Shown here one piece after another: positions 1 through 8,896 of a DNA stretch of 29,139 nucleotides (position 1 is the first letter of the stretch; each line of letters starts with the position of its first letter). A program made the translations under genes and the position numbers. The notes beneath the pieces are model-generated. The model did not search any database and was not told the DNA's origin. It saw only the letters and a program-made list of their open reading frames with translations. Source of the DNA: Deltaproteobacteria bacterium (GTDB lineage Bacteria > Desulfobacterota > Desulfobaccia > Desulfobaccales > 0-14-0-80-60-11); contig JAMCQY010000038.1 of the NCBI GenBank assembly GCA_023381945.1, positions 1 through 29,139 on the forward strand, given 5' to 3'.

Positions 1-147
1 ACCACCATCGCCCTGGAGACCGACAAAGGCAACTTTGAGTTGGCCATTGCCCTGGGAATAATCTTATTGGCCATCTCCTTTGCCATCACCATTGCTCTGC
101 GCTTTTTTCAGAGACTGGGCCATACCGGACCCATGGTGAGCTCATGA
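1..147 (+). CDS. tupB: Tungstate ABC transporter permease, C-terminal end (partial)
   Basis: The window opens inside a reading frame in frame 1 that runs 48 codons to TGA at 145-147. The fragment reads TTIALETDKGNFELAIALG and then a hydrophobic helix ending in RFFQRLG. An 'ALET.KG.F..A.ALG' segment followed by a last transmembrane helix is typical of the C-terminus of TupB/WtpB-like oxyanion permeases (established family knowledge). The stop overlaps the start of the ATPase gene by ATGA, so the two are co-translated. With only the last helix visible, tungstate specificity is inferred; molybdate or another oxyanion is possible. Confidence 0.7.
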   Translation, partial: TTIALETDKGNFELAIALGIILLAISFAITIALRFFQRLGHTGPMVSS

Positions 148-797
148 GCCTGGAACTTAGAATCTCCCATCTATTCAAGACCTACAATGGCAATCCGATC
201 CTGCGGGATTGCTCCTTTGCCTTTGCCTCGGGCAGGGCTTACATGTTGCAGGGTCCCAACGGCAGCGGCAAATCCACTCTGTTCCGGCTCCTGGCCCTGC
301 TGGAAAAGCCCGATGGCGGCCGGGTGGAGTACCGGGAGGACGGCCGGGTCCAGGCTGACGTTCTGGATTTGCGCCGGCGCCTCACCCTGGTGCTGCCCCG
401 CACCGGCATCTTCAATACTACGGTTTTTCACAATGTCGCTTTTGGCTTGCAGATCAGAGGCCTCGGCAAAACCGCCATCCGGGAGCGGGTCGAGGAGGCC
501 CTGGCAAGCGTGGGGCTGGCGCATAAGAAACATCAACGGGCCTCGGAACTCTCCAGCGGCGAGACCAAGCGCCTGGGTATCGCCCGGGCCATGGTCATCG
601 AGCCGGAGATTTTCCTGCTGGACGAACCCACTGCCAATATCGACCCGGCCAACACCGCCATCATCGAAGAAATCATCCTGGCCCTGAAGCGTCAGCGGCG
701 GGCCACCCTGCTGCTGATCACCCACGACCCGGCCCAGGCCGAGCGGCTGGGCGATGAGCTGCTCTGGTTGAAGGACGGCAAGGTGGTTGCAGCCTGA
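144..797 (+). CDS. tupC: ABC transporter ATPase, probable tungstate importer subunit
   Basis: A 217-residue nucleotide-binding subunit that would power oxyanion uptake with the permease just upstream; it acts at the inner face of the cytoplasmic membrane. All ABC motifs are visible: Walker A GPNGSGKST (residues 37-45), the signature LSSGETKRLGIARAM, Walker B FLLDEPTANID and the H-loop LLITHD. It is short and has no C-terminal regulatory (TOBE) domain, which fits TupC rather than ModC. Its ATG overlaps the permease stop as ATGA. Tungsten is needed for aldehyde:ferredoxin oxidoreductases and some formate dehydrogenases in anaerobes, which fits the inferred lifestyle. The ABC ATPase call is secure; the substrate rests on the permease fragment. 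Confidence 0.85.
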   Translation: MSLELRISHLFKTYNGNPILRDCSFAFASGRAYMLQGPNGSGKSTLFRLLALLEKPDGGRVEYREDGRVQADVLDLRRRLTLVLPRTGIFNTTVFHNVAFGLQIRGLGKTAIRERVEEALASVGLAHKKHQRASELSSGETKRLGIARAMVIEPEIFLLDEPTANIDPANTAIIEEIILALKRQRRATLLLITHDPAQAERLGDELLWLKDGKVVAA

Positions 798-1193
798 ATA
801 GAGTCAGTTATTGAGATAGGGTTGGGGTAGGGGGCGGTTGAGTGCCGCCCCTATTTTTTGAAACAAAATGGAAATCGGCTTGAGCTCTTGCAAATGTTCG
901 TCCGAGCTTGGATTATAGCGTTTGCCAAAAGTTTTTTCCGATAACCCGATGGATTGTAGGGGCGGACCCATGTGTCCGCCCGCAGGAGGGCGCACACGCG
1001 GGTGCGCCCCTACAAGAAATTATTTTTGGCAATCGCTATAGGTGCGCGGCCAGGGCGGGGTTGTCCGGAGGTTGGCGGATATTTCCCAAAAATGCCCAGG
1101 TGACAACGACGCCCACGATGATTAGCTTAATCACGTTAAAGTCGTCCAAATATTTGGCGGCGGCTTGGATTCAAATCCATAACGGAGACGGAC
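798..1193. other. Intergenic region with REP pair
   Basis: No confident gene lies in these 396 bases. They hold the two-hairpin REP unit at 956-1013 and, on the minus strand, a 37-codon open frame (1036-1149) with one predicted membrane helix but no good ribosome binding site (see findings). A frame of about 97 codons on the plus strand runs through the REP and is judged non-coding. No strong promoter for the YceI gene was recognised; an 'acggagacgg' stretch just before its ATG may be the ribosome binding site. Confidence 0.5.
956..1013. repeat. Two-hairpin REP unit (BIME-like)
   Basis: The unit starts with GTAGGGGC and ends with GCCCCTAC, so its ends are inverted repeats. Inside are two hairpins: GGGCGGAC/GTCCGCCC around 960-981 and GGGCGCAC/GTGCGCCC at 988-1009. 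The first hairpin matches the REP copies at 24366 and 24984. The head-to-head arrangement resembles bacterial interspersed mosaic elements mobilised by RAYT transposases, one of which is encoded at 24414. Confidence 0.8.
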
Positions 1194-1745
1194 ATGTCTG
1201 AATGGCTGATCAACCTAAACCACAGCTCGGCAGTCTTCGCGGCGCGTCACATGATGGTAAGCTGGGTCTGGGGCCAATTCAGCAATATCACGGGCAGACT
1301 CGATTTTGATCCGCAACGGGTGGCGGACGCGAAGGTGGCGGCGGAAATCGACGCTGCCTCGATCTACACCGGGGTAGAGCGGCGGGACCTGCATCTGAAG
1401 AGTCCTGACTTCCTCGACGTAGCCAACTACCCGACGATCACCTTCAAGAGCACCGGAGTAGAGCCGGACGGCCTGGACAGGGCCCTGGTCCAGGGTGATC
1501 TGACCTTGCGCGGCGTCACCAAACCGGCGGTCCTGGATGCCTGCTGGTCCGGACCGGCTCATTTCGAGGATGAAGGCAAGATTTATACCAGCTTCGGCTT
1601 CCAGGGAAGAACAACGATCAACCGCGAAGATTTCGGCATGACCTTTAATCTAGAAATGGAGCACGGCGGGCTGATGGTGAGCCGTCTCGTCCATCTTATT
1701 CTCAGCCTTGAAGTCGATCTGGCGGGGGCGCAAAAACCTTTTTAA
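1194..1745 (+). CDS. YceI family protein
   Basis: A 183-residue protein of the YceI family, a lipocalin-like beta barrel that binds polyisoprenoid or other amphiphilic ligands. Family features visible are the N-terminal 'NLNHSSAVFAARHMMVSWVWGQF' type segment, the central TGVERRDLHLKSPDFLDV block, 'YPTITFKSTGVE', 'GDLTLRGVTKP' and the C-terminal INREDFGM segment. There is no signal peptide, so this copy is probably cytoplasmic, unlike E. coli YceI. Exact ligand and role are unknown. It stands alone between the tungstate transporter and the RND operon and has a weak purine-rich stretch ahead of its ATG. Confidence 0.9.
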   Translation: MSEWLINLNHSSAVFAARHMMVSWVWGQFSNITGRLDFDPQRVADAKVAAEIDAASIYTGVERRDLHLKSPDFLDVANYPTITFKSTGVEPDGLDRALVQGDLTLRGVTKPAVLDACWSGPAHFEDEGKIYTSFGFQGRTTINREDFGMTFNLEMEHGGLMVSRLVHLILSLEVDLAGAQKPF

Positions 1746-1822
1746 AGACAAATTATGCTTGCAGCCCAGCCATGCCCGTCCTAAAGTGGGGGCCAAAAAT
1801 TCTTCCGAGTAATCCAGGGATG

Positions 1823-3448
1823 ATGGAAATCGGTACTAATCGTCTCAACATGGGTCTGGTCCTCTTCACCTGCGCCATCCTGACGGCGGGCTGCACCAAG
1901 GTAGGGCCGGATTACGTCCGCCCCCAGACCGAAGTATCGCAGACCTGGCTGGATGCCGGGGATAAACGGGTGGAGACTGCGCCGGCGGAATATCGCAACT
2001 GGTGGAAAGCCTTTGACGATGCCACCCTGGATCACCTGATTGACACTGCTTACCGGGAGAATTTGACTCTGCGGGTCGCCGGGGTGCGGGTGTTGGAGGC
2101 CCGGGCCCAATTGGGAGCCGCCACCGGCCGGCTCTATCCCCAGACCCAGCAGGCCACCGGCTCGGTGCAAAAACAACGGATCAGTGCCGGAATCCCGCAA
2201 GCGATTTCAGCTTCCGGTCTCGGTGGCGGAAAATTCGGCGGCATCAGTCTGTGGCAGGACCAATACGGTCTGACAGCCAACTGGGAGATCGATTTTTGGG
2301 GCAAGTTCCGCCGCGGCATTGAATCCGCCGGCGCCAGCCTGCAGGCCAGCATTGCCAACTACGACAGCGCCCTGGTCAGCCTGACCGCCGACGTCGCCAA
2401 TGCCTATATCGCCATCCGGACCTTACAAAAGCGGCTGGACATTGCCCGGCACAATGTGGTGATCCAAAAAGAGAGTTTGCAGATTGCCGAGGCGCGCTTT
2501 CAGGGCGGCACCACCTCCGAGCGCGACGTGGAGCAGGCCCGATCCGTGCTGGCCTCAACCGAGGCGACCATTCCCGTCTTGAAAACCCAATTGCGCCAGG
2601 CCAAGAATGCCCTGAGCGTCCTGCTGGGTCTGCCGCCGAATCGCCTGGCGGATCAACTGGGAACTAAAGGGGTTATCCCGACGCCGCCGGCCCGGGTGGC
2701 GGTGGGCATTCCGGCGGATTTGCTGCGCCGCCGGCCGGATATCCGGGCCGCCGAATTCAATGCCGCAGCCCAATGCGCCCAAATCGGCGTTTCCAGGGCC
2801 CAGCTTTTTCCGGCTTTTTCCCTCACCGGCAACTTCGGGTTTCTCTCCAGCGACGTGGGCAAGGCCAGCCTGGCCAACATTTTCGACTGGCGCAACCGTC
2901 AAGGGGCCATGGGCCCCGCGGTGCAGTGGAATATCCTGAATTACGGCCAGCTCACCAACCTGGTGCGGGTGCAGGATGCCCGCTTTCAGGAATTGCTCAT
3001 CACTTACCAGAATACTGTGCTTTCCGCCCAGCGGGAGGTGGAGGATAACCTGGTGGCTTTCCTGAGAACTCAGGAGCAGGCCAAATCCCTCCAGGAAAGC
3101 GCCGAGGCTGCCATGCGCTCCGTGAATCTGGCGGTATTGCAATACCGGGAAGGGATTACCGATTTTACCACGGTCCTGACTGCCCAGCAGTCCATGCTAA
3201 GTGCGGAGGACAGCCTGGCCAGCGCCGTGGGCAGCATCTCCGCTAATCTGGTGGGGGTTTACCGGGCTTTGGGCGGCGGTTGGGAGATCCGGGAAGGCCG
3301 GGATTTTGTGCCCGCAGCCACCCGTGAGCAGATGCGGAAGCGCACCAATTGGGGGAAACTGCTGACCCCGGAAAGCGTCCCCACGGGACCGCCGCCGCTG
3401 CCTTCGGAGCAGAAAGAGAAGCCGCTGATCCGGCCGCCGGATTGGTAA
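1823..3448 (+). CDS. RND efflux outer membrane factor (OprM/NodT family lipoprotein)
   Basis: A TolC-like outer membrane channel lipoprotein, the exit duct of the tripartite efflux pump encoded with the next two genes. From the ATG at 1823 it has 541 residues, with a short signal segment and lipobox LTAGC (Cys24 is the likely lipidated residue), followed by 'GPDYVRP' as in NodT/OprM proteins. Two outer-membrane-efflux repeats follow, each with 'RARFQGGTTSERDVEQA' or 'VLQYREGITDFTTVLTAQ' type motifs, plus 'GIPADLLRRRPDIRAAE', a hallmark of the family. The frame is open from an ATG at 1772, but that would add 17 charged residues before the signal, so 1823 (or 1820) is preferred; AGGG lies just upstream. 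The C-terminus is proline-rich and extends past the usual end. Confidence 0.9.
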   Translation: MEIGTNRLNMGLVLFTCAILTAGCTKVGPDYVRPQTEVSQTWLDAGDKRVETAPAEYRNWWKAFDDATLDHLIDTAYRENLTLRVAGVRVLEARAQLGAATGRLYPQTQQATGSVQKQRISAGIPQAISASGLGGGKFGGISLWQDQYGLTANWEIDFWGKFRRGIESAGASLQASIANYDSALVSLTADVANAYIAIRTLQKRLDIARHNVVIQKESLQIAEARFQGGTTSERDVEQARSVLASTEATIPVLKTQLRQAKNALSVLLGLPPNRLADQLGTKGVIPTPPARVAVGIPADLLRRRPDIRAAEFNAAAQCAQIGVSRAQLFPAFSLTGNFGFLSSDVGKASLANIFDWRNRQGAMGPAVQWNILNYGQLTNLVRVQDARFQELLITYQNTVLSAQREVEDNLVAFLRTQEQAKSLQESAEAAMRSVNLAVLQYREGITDFTTVLTAQQSMLSAEDSLASAVGSISANLVGVYRALGGGWEIREGRDFVPAATREQMRKRTNWGKLLTPESVPTGPPPLPSEQKEKPLIRPPDW

Positions 3449-3456
3449 GATATGGG

Positions 3457-3497
3457 CGCGTGCGGTGCACGCCGAATCACGGCGGCCACAGGCCGCC
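3457..3497. repeat. Two adjacent hairpins between efflux genes
   Basis: GCGTGC-GGT-GCACGC (3458-3472) and GGCGGCC-ACA-GGCCGCC (3481-3497) are both perfect inverted repeats. No T-run follows, so they look like REP-type sequence rather than a terminator. They could shape the mRNA between the outer membrane factor and the adaptor gene. Confidence 0.6.
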
Positions 3498-3528
3498 CTG
3501 ATAATTGAGTCTTTTTGGAGCTGGCGAA

Positions 3529-4749
3529 ATGACTGTTGCCAAGGCAATGTTTTTCATTAGGTGGAAACCGGCCGGATGGGTCGCGCTCGCTGGTATGCTG
3601 GCCACCCTGGCCTGCGGTGAGCGCAACGTCTATGCTCCGCCGCCGGCCCCCCGGGTCATCGTGAGCCAGCCGGTACGCAAGTTAGTCACCGATTATCTGG
3701 AATTCACCGGCAACACCCAGGCCATCAATACTGTGCAACTCCGCGCCCGGGTGGAAGGCTACCTGGAGAAGGTCTTTTTTCAGGACGGCGACCTGGTGAA
3801 GAAAGGTCAATTGCTCTTCCTTATCCAGCAGAACACTTATCAGGCCAAGTTGCAGCAGGCTGAGTCACAAATCCTGGCGCAGAAGGCCAACCTCGATCAC
3901 GCCCAGATTGAATATGACCGCTTCTCCCGGCTGGTGAAACAGAAGGCCGCGGCCCAGACGGACGTGGATAACTGGCATTATCAACGCGATTCCTACAAGG
4001 CTGCAGTCACGGCCGCCGAAGCCCAGCGGGACCTGGCCAAGCTGGATTTAAGCTATACCAAGGTGACGGCTCCCTTTGACGGCCGCATCGATCGCCGTCT
4101 GGTGGATCCCGGCAATCTGGTGGGCAACGGCAGCGCCACCCCCCTGGCCAATGTCAACCAGATCGATCCCATTTATGTTTATTTCACCATCAATGAGTCC
4201 GAACTGCTGCGGGTCATGGGCCGGACGGGGTTATCACCCGAAGAAGCTCAAAAACTTAAAATTCCCCTTTTTCTAGGTCTGGCGAATGAAGAAGGCTATC
4301 CGCATCAGGGCTTCTTCGATTTCGCTGCCATCACCGTTACCCCCACCACCGGAACCCAACAACTCCGGGGCATCTTTCCAAACCCGGACGGCAAAATCCT
4401 GCCGGGACTTTTTGCCCGGCTCAAAGGGCCGGTCGTCGGTTCGCAGAAGGAAGCCCTGCTGGTGCCGGAAGTGGCCCTGGGAAATGACCAGTTGGGCACT
4501 TATGTGCTGGTGGCGGGAGACAAGAACGTGGTGGAACGCCGGGGCGTTAAGCTCGGGGCGAAAGATGGAGATCTCCGCGTAATTAAGCAGGGTCTCACCG
4601 GGAATGAATTGGTGGTAATCAGCGGGCAATTAAAGGCCTTTCCCGGCAAACCGGTGACTCCGGTCACAGAGGAGCAAGCCAGAAGCGGCCAATCGTCCAA
4701 GGGCGGCGGCCAGGCTCCCAAAGGCAAGCCGGAGAATCCGACCAGATGA
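3529..4749 (+). CDS. RND efflux periplasmic adaptor (membrane fusion protein)
   Basis: The periplasmic adaptor (AcrA/MexA/MexE type) linking the inner-membrane pump to the outer-membrane channel. From ATG 3529 it has 406 residues, beginning with a signal segment and lipobox LATLAC (Cys29). Then come the barrel-sandwich half 'VQLRARVEGYLEKVFFQDGDLVKKGQLLF', an alpha hairpin (AKLQQAESQILAQKANLDHA onward), the second lipoyl half 'LDLSYTKVTAPFDGRIDRRLVDPGNLV', and beta-barrel and membrane-proximal domains ending in a Ser/Gly/Lys-rich tail. The open frame reaches a TTG at 3505, but TTTTGGAG lies 8 bases before the ATG at 3529, which decides the start. Its stop overlaps the pump gene as ATGA. Confidence 0.9.
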   Translation: MTVAKAMFFIRWKPAGWVALAGMLATLACGERNVYAPPPAPRVIVSQPVRKLVTDYLEFTGNTQAINTVQLRARVEGYLEKVFFQDGDLVKKGQLLFLIQQNTYQAKLQQAESQILAQKANLDHAQIEYDRFSRLVKQKAAAQTDVDNWHYQRDSYKAAVTAAEAQRDLAKLDLSYTKVTAPFDGRIDRRLVDPGNLVGNGSATPLANVNQIDPIYVYFTINESELLRVMGRTGLSPEEAQKLKIPLFLGLANEEGYPHQGFFDFAAITVTPTTGTQQLRGIFPNPDGKILPGLFARLKGPVVGSQKEALLVPEVALGNDQLGTYVLVAGDKNVVERRGVKLGAKDGDLRVIKQGLTGNELVVISGQLKAFPGKPVTPVTEEQARSGQSSKGGGQAPKGKPENPTR

Positions 4750-7700
4750 TTTCCCGGTTCTTTATTGAGCGGCCGATCTTTGCCAATGTCATCGCCCTGG
4801 TCACCATGATCCTGGGTCTGGTCTGCTTCTATATCTTGCCGGTGTCGCAGTATCCCCCCATCGTGCCGCCCACTATCCAGGTCTCTACCCGCTATCCCGG
4901 GGCCAGTGCCGAGGTGGTGGCAGCCACGGTGGGCATTCCCATTGAACAGGCGGTCAATGGCGTGGAAGGCTCCATCTATATGTCTTCCACCAGCGCCAGC
5001 GACGGCAGTTACAATTTGACCATCACCTTCGAGGTGGGCACTGACCTCAATACCTCGGTGGCCCTGGTGCAGAACCTGGTGGCCAGCGCCAATGCCCAGC
5101 TCCCTGTAGGAGTCCAGAACCAGGGGATTACGGTAAAAAAAGTCTCCCCTGATATCCTCATGGTGGTCAGCCTCTATTCTGAAACAGACAAATTTGACGA
5201 AGCCTTTCTTTCCAATTATGGGGTTATCAACCTGCAAAACCCCCTGGCCCGTCTGCCCGGTGTCGGTCAAATCCGGGTGGTGGGCGCCGGCCCTTACAGC
5301 ATGCGGGTCTGGCTGGATCCCAACAAACTATATTATTACAATCTCACCACTCTGGACGTACTCGCGGCTATCCGGGGCCAGAATGTGCAAGTGGTGGCCG
5401 GCCAGATGGGCGGGCCGCCGGTGCCGCCGAGCCAGGCTTTTCAGTTCACGGTCAACGCCTTGGGCCGGCTGGAAGATGCGAAGCAATTTGAAGACATCAT
5501 CATCAAGAGCGCCCGTGCTGAATCCGCCCAAATCGTCCGCCTCCGGGACGTGGCCAGGGTGGAACTGAGCCAGCAGAGCTATAGCAATTTTGCCGGCATG
5601 AGCGGCCACAAGGCCGCACAAATTCTGACCTATGCCCTGCCAGGGGCCAATTCACTGGCCGTCGCTGACGAGGTGCGCGCCAAAATGGCGGAAATGAGTA
5701 AGGACTTTCCGCCGGGGCTTACCTACACGACGCATTACGACACCACCAAGTTTGTTGACCAGACGATTCACGAGGTTTATAGGACCCTGTTCGAAGCCGG
5801 CATCCTGGTGCTCATCGTCATCATGGTGTTCCTGCAGAATTGGCGGGCGACCCTGGTACCAGCCACCACCGTGCCGGTGACCATCATCGGGGCCTTTGCC
5901 GCCATGGCGATGCTCGGGTTCGGCATCAACCTGATGACCCTGTTCGCCCTGATCCTATGCATTGGCATCGTGGTGGACGACGCCATCGTCATCGTGGAAA
6001 ACGCCTCCTATCATATCGAGCAGGGCTTGCCTCCCAAGGAGGCGACCATCAAGGCCATGCAGGAGATGACCGGTCCGGTCCTGGGCATCACCGCGGTGCT
6101 CACCGCGGTTTTCCTGCCGGCCGCCTTTCTACCCGGCATCACCGGGCAGATATTTAGGCAATTCGCCCTGGTAATCGCCTCTACTGCCATTATCAGCGCC
6201 ATTAACGCCCTAACCCTGAAGCCGGCGCAGTGCGCCCTGTGGCTGCGTCCCTATAAAGAGAAGAAAGCCAACTGGTTTTATCGCGGCTTCAACTGGGTTT
6301 ACGGCAAAATGGAAAGGGGCTATGTCAGCCTGGTGTCCAGGATGGTGCGGCGCCCGAAAAATATGTTGCTGGTATTTATTGCCATTATGACCCTCAGCGT
6401 CATTGGGTTCATCCGCCACCCCACCGGCTTTTTGCCCACTGAAGATCAGGGCTACGCCATAATTATCACCATATTGCCCCAAGGGGCCGCGCAGCCCCGG
6501 GCGATGGCGGTGTCTGACAAGATCAACGCCATCCTTAAGAATGAGAAGGGTTTGCTGGCCTGGGTGACCATTGGCGGGCTCTCCATTCTGGATTTCGCCA
6601 ACGTCTCCAACATCAATACCACCTTTATCGTCTATAAGCCTTGGGATGAACGCGGCTCCGAGCTGAGCCAGGACAAAATCCTGGCCGCCCTCCAGCCGAA
6701 ATTGGCCGGCATCGATGAAGCGCTGGTCTTTGTGGCGGTGCCGCCCCCTATCCGGGGGCTCGGGCAGTCGGGCGGCTTCCAGATTATGATCGAAGACCGT
6801 CAAAATCTGGGACTGGCTGAACTGCAAAAGGTGGCCCGGGAGGTCATAAGTGCCGGCAGCGACCAATCCGGCTTGAGCCGCCTGCAGACCACCTTCAGCG
6901 CCAGCAGTCCCCAGCTTTACCTGGATATCGACCGGACCAAGGTGGAATCGCTGCAGATCCCCTTGAGCAACGTCTTTGATACCTTGCAGGCTTATCTGGG
7001 TTCCTCGTTTGTCAATCTTTTCAACAAGTTCAACCAGGTGTTCCAGGTCTATATCCAGGCTGATGCTCCTTACCGCCTCGATCAGAAGGACATCGATAAC
7101 CTTTACGTCAGGAATATTCGGGGAGAAATGGTGCCCATGGGGGCCCTCTTGAAAATAGACCGGATTCTAAGTTCCGAATTGATTACCCGCTACAATCTTT
7201 ATCCTGCCGCCCCCATTATCGGCATGGCGGCGCCGGGTTTCAGCTCCGGCCAGGCTCTCAATCTGATGGAACAGGTGGCAGGCAATACCCTGCCCCGGGG
7301 CATGGGCTACGATTGGACCGCCACCGCCTACCAAGAAAGAAGGGTGGGCGCCCAGGCCTATTTCATCTACGCCCTCTCCATCACCCTGGTCTTTATGGTG
7401 CTGGCGGCCCTTTATGAAAGCTGGACCTCGCCTGCGGCCATCATCCTGGTGGTGCCCATGGCCCTGGTAGGGGTGCTCCTGGCCCTGATTTTCCGGGGCT
7501 TCGACAACAACCTTTATACCCAGGTGGGCCTGGTGCTGATGATCGCCCTGGCCAGCAAAAACGCCATCCTCATTGTGGAGTTCGCCCGCGAATTGCGCGC
7601 CGGGGGGCATTCCATTGAAGAAGCCGCCATCGAAGCCACCCGGCGGCGGTTCCGCCCCATTGTCATGACCTCCTTCGCTTTTATCCTGGGGGTGGTGCCG

Positions 7701-7877
7701 CTGCTGACCGCCGGCGGGGCCGGGGCCGCCAGCCAGCGGGCCATTGGCACCGTGGTCTTCGGCGGCATGCTCTCCTCGACCCTGCTGGCCATCCCCTTCG
7801 TGCCCGTCTTTTTCGTCCTCTTGCAGACCCTGAGTGAGAAGCGGCAGGCAAAAAAGGAAGAAAGCTTGATTGTCTGA
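4746..7877 (+). CDS. RND efflux pump, HAE1 family (AcrB/MexF-like)
   Basis: The inner-membrane proton/drug antiporter of the tripartite pump, 1043 residues, the normal length for HAE1 transporters. It starts 'MISRFFIERPIFANVIALV', the typical first helix. The proton-relay aspartates sit in helix 4 as GIVVDDAIVIVEN (Asp411, Asp412) and the matching lysine in helix 10 as LASKNAILIVEFA (Lys938). The porter region carries GVGQIRVVG and 'PTGFLPTEDQGY'. Substrates cannot be read from the sequence; the family exports hydrophobic drugs, detergents, dyes or fatty acids. Gene order (outer membrane factor, adaptor, pump) means the set is self-sufficient. No local TetR or MarR regulator is present; the MucR-type gene downstream is on the other strand. 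Confidence 0.95.
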   Translation: MISRFFIERPIFANVIALVTMILGLVCFYILPVSQYPPIVPPTIQVSTRYPGASAEVVAATVGIPIEQAVNGVEGSIYMSSTSASDGSYNLTITFEVGTDLNTSVALVQNLVASANAQLPVGVQNQGITVKKVSPDILMVVSLYSETDKFDEAFLSNYGVINLQNPLARLPGVGQIRVVGAGPYSMRVWLDPNKLYYYNLTTLDVLAAIRGQNVQVVAGQMGGPPVPPSQAFQFTVNALGRLEDAKQFEDIIIKSARAESAQIVRLRDVARVELSQQSYSNFAGMSGHKAAQILTYALPGANSLAVADEVRAKMAEMSKDFPPGLTYTTHYDTTKFVDQTIHEVYRTLFEAGILVLIVIMVFLQNWRATLVPATTVPVTIIGAFAAMAMLGFGINLMTLFALILCIGIVVDDAIVIVENASYHIEQGLPPKEATIKAMQEMTGPVLGITAVLTAVFLPAAFLPGITGQIFRQFALVIASTAIISAINALTLKPAQCALWLRPYKEKKANWFYRGFNWVYGKMERGYVSLVSRMVRRPKNMLLVFIAIMTLSVIGFIRHPTGFLPTEDQGYAIIITILPQGAAQPRAMAVSDKINAILKNEKGLLAWVTIGGLSILDFANVSNINTTFIVYKPWDERGSELSQDKILAALQPKLAGIDEALVFVAVPPPIRGLGQSGGFQIMIEDRQNLGLAELQKVAREVISAGSDQSGLSRLQTTFSASSPQLYLDIDRTKVESLQIPLSNVFDTLQAYLGSSFVNLFNKFNQVFQVYIQADAPYRLDQKDIDNLYVRNIRGEMVPMGALLKIDRILSSELITRYNLYPAAPIIGMAAPGFSSGQALNLMEQVAGNTLPRGMGYDWTATAYQERRVGAQAYFIYALSITLVFMVLAALYESWTSPAAIILVVPMALVGVLLALIFRGFDNNLYTQVGLVLMIALASKNAILIVEFARELRAGGHSIEEAAIEATRRRFRPIVMTSFAFILGVVPLLTAGGAGAASQRAIGTVVFGGMLSSTLLAIPFVPVFFVLLQTLSEKRQAKKEESLIV

Positions 7878-8106
7878 TTATAGCAGAGAGATGAAGCGAG
7901 GTTATTGATCCGGCAGGGCTGTGTCAGCCCAGCCTGAATCACGCAATACTAAACCTTTCAGATGGTTGCGTTCTGATTATCTAGCGCATTAGCCGGGCTG
8001 TTCTTGCTGGTATTGATGAGCGGGGCGAGACGAGTTGGGGTGAAGCGAAGAGGCAGTCAGTTTTCAGCCAGGGCGCACATCCTTTTGCGCCTCACAGACC
8101 CGATAA

Positions 8107-8550
8107 TTACTTAGCCGCCTTATGGTGAGAACCGCGGGCTCCGAACCCTCTCTCCTTCGCCATCTTGCTGCGCTGGTCGGAATATTCCTTACACACTAGA
8201 GGGTATTTTTTGGGATCCAGGCCGAATCTCTTGAAGTATTCTTTGGGTAACAACTTGTGAGCTTTGCGGATGTGGGCCTTTAGGGTGCGCATCTTTTTGC
8301 CGCATTCCAGGCAGACCACGTATTTCTCTTTGACAATATCCTTTAAAGGCACTGGCGGTTTCTTTGTTACGGCAGCTTCTTCGCCTTTTTCCGGGGCCTC
8401 GGCCTCCGGAATTGCCGCACCGGATTCCATGGCAGCCAGGACATTGTAAACCTCTTTAATTTCCTCGACCAACTCTTGGGGAGTTAGTTCAGTCATAGAA
8501 GCGTGGGAAATCACAATTTGCGACGTTAGCCTTAATACCTCGGTAGCCAT
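8107..8550 (-). CDS. MucR/Ros family transcriptional regulator
   Basis: A 147-residue zinc-finger DNA-binding protein. The N-terminal part (LTSQIVISHASMTELTPQELVEEIKEVYNVL) is the helical oligomerisation region seen in MucR-like proteins. A low-complexity Ala/Glu/Pro linker follows, then a prokaryotic zinc finger with Cys80, Cys83, His93 and His98 (VVCLECGKKMRTLKAHIRKAH) and the conserved 'LPKEYFKRFGLDPKKYPLVCKEYSDQRSKMAKERGFG' tail, which closely follows the Ros/MucR pattern. Family members bind AT-rich DNA and often silence horizontally acquired or surface genes and repress themselves. GAGG precedes the ATG. It is transcribed towards the RND operon. Target genes here are unknown. Confidence 0.92.
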   Translation of the reverse strand: MATEVLRLTSQIVISHASMTELTPQELVEEIKEVYNVLAAMESGAAIPEAEAPEKGEEAAVTKKPPVPLKDIVKEKYVVCLECGKKMRTLKAHIRKAHKLLPKEYFKRFGLDPKKYPLVCKEYSDQRSKMAKERGFGARGSHHKAAK

Positions 8551-8590
8551 GGCATCCTCACTTTTGATTTAAAAAATTAGTTTTGTTGAT

Positions 8591-8620
8591 TAAATATTGG
8601 ATTTATTCTTATTTTGTCAA
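8591..8620 (-). promoter_or_regulatory. Putative sigma-70 promoter of the MucR-family gene
   Basis: Read on the minus strand, a perfect TTGACA (-35, complement of 8615-8620) is followed after 18 bases by TATTTA (complement of 8591-8596), a weak -10. It lies about 40 bases before the mucR ATG in an AT-rich tract. The -35 is strong and the -10 match is poor, so the exact start of transcription is uncertain. Confidence 0.4.
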
Positions 8621-8896
8621 GTATTTTATTATGTACCCAATTAATTTTTACTATTGAGAGAGATTATCAGCCGATTGGCGGACATTAGGGTAAAATATTT
8701 TGGCCGCCCGAGGGGGTGACCAGCAATACTGAACAGTCACTTGCTGGAAATAGTCGTCCAAACTCTTAAAGTTCATTTGGGAAAATTGGTCCTGTTATTA
8801 GGAAAACTTCTCGTCGGCCTTGATAGCAAAAGGCAGACTTTTGACTTTCGCTGACTAAATAATTTTGCCGGCAAATCTTTCAAAAATTTCCTTTTT

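Noticed and set aside
908..1201. 97-codon plus-strand frame before the YceI gene
   Set aside because: It runs straight through the REP pair, has repeat-derived peptide (VGADPCVRPQEGAHAGAPL), no ribosome binding site and overlaps the YceI start.
4500..5270. 256-codon minus-strand frame opposite the adaptor and pump genes
   Set aside because: Antisense shadow of strongly conserved RND genes; Gly/His-rich with no domain.
8073..8092. GGCGCA/TGCGCC hairpin between the RND and MucR genes as a terminator
   Set aside because: Short stem with no T-run in either direction, so terminator function cannot be supported.
8651..8776. 41-codon minus-strand frame (MNFKSLDDYFQQ start) upstream of the MucR gene
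   Set aside because: No good ribosome binding site, AT-rich region, no recognised family; could be a remnant but cannot be supported as a gene.
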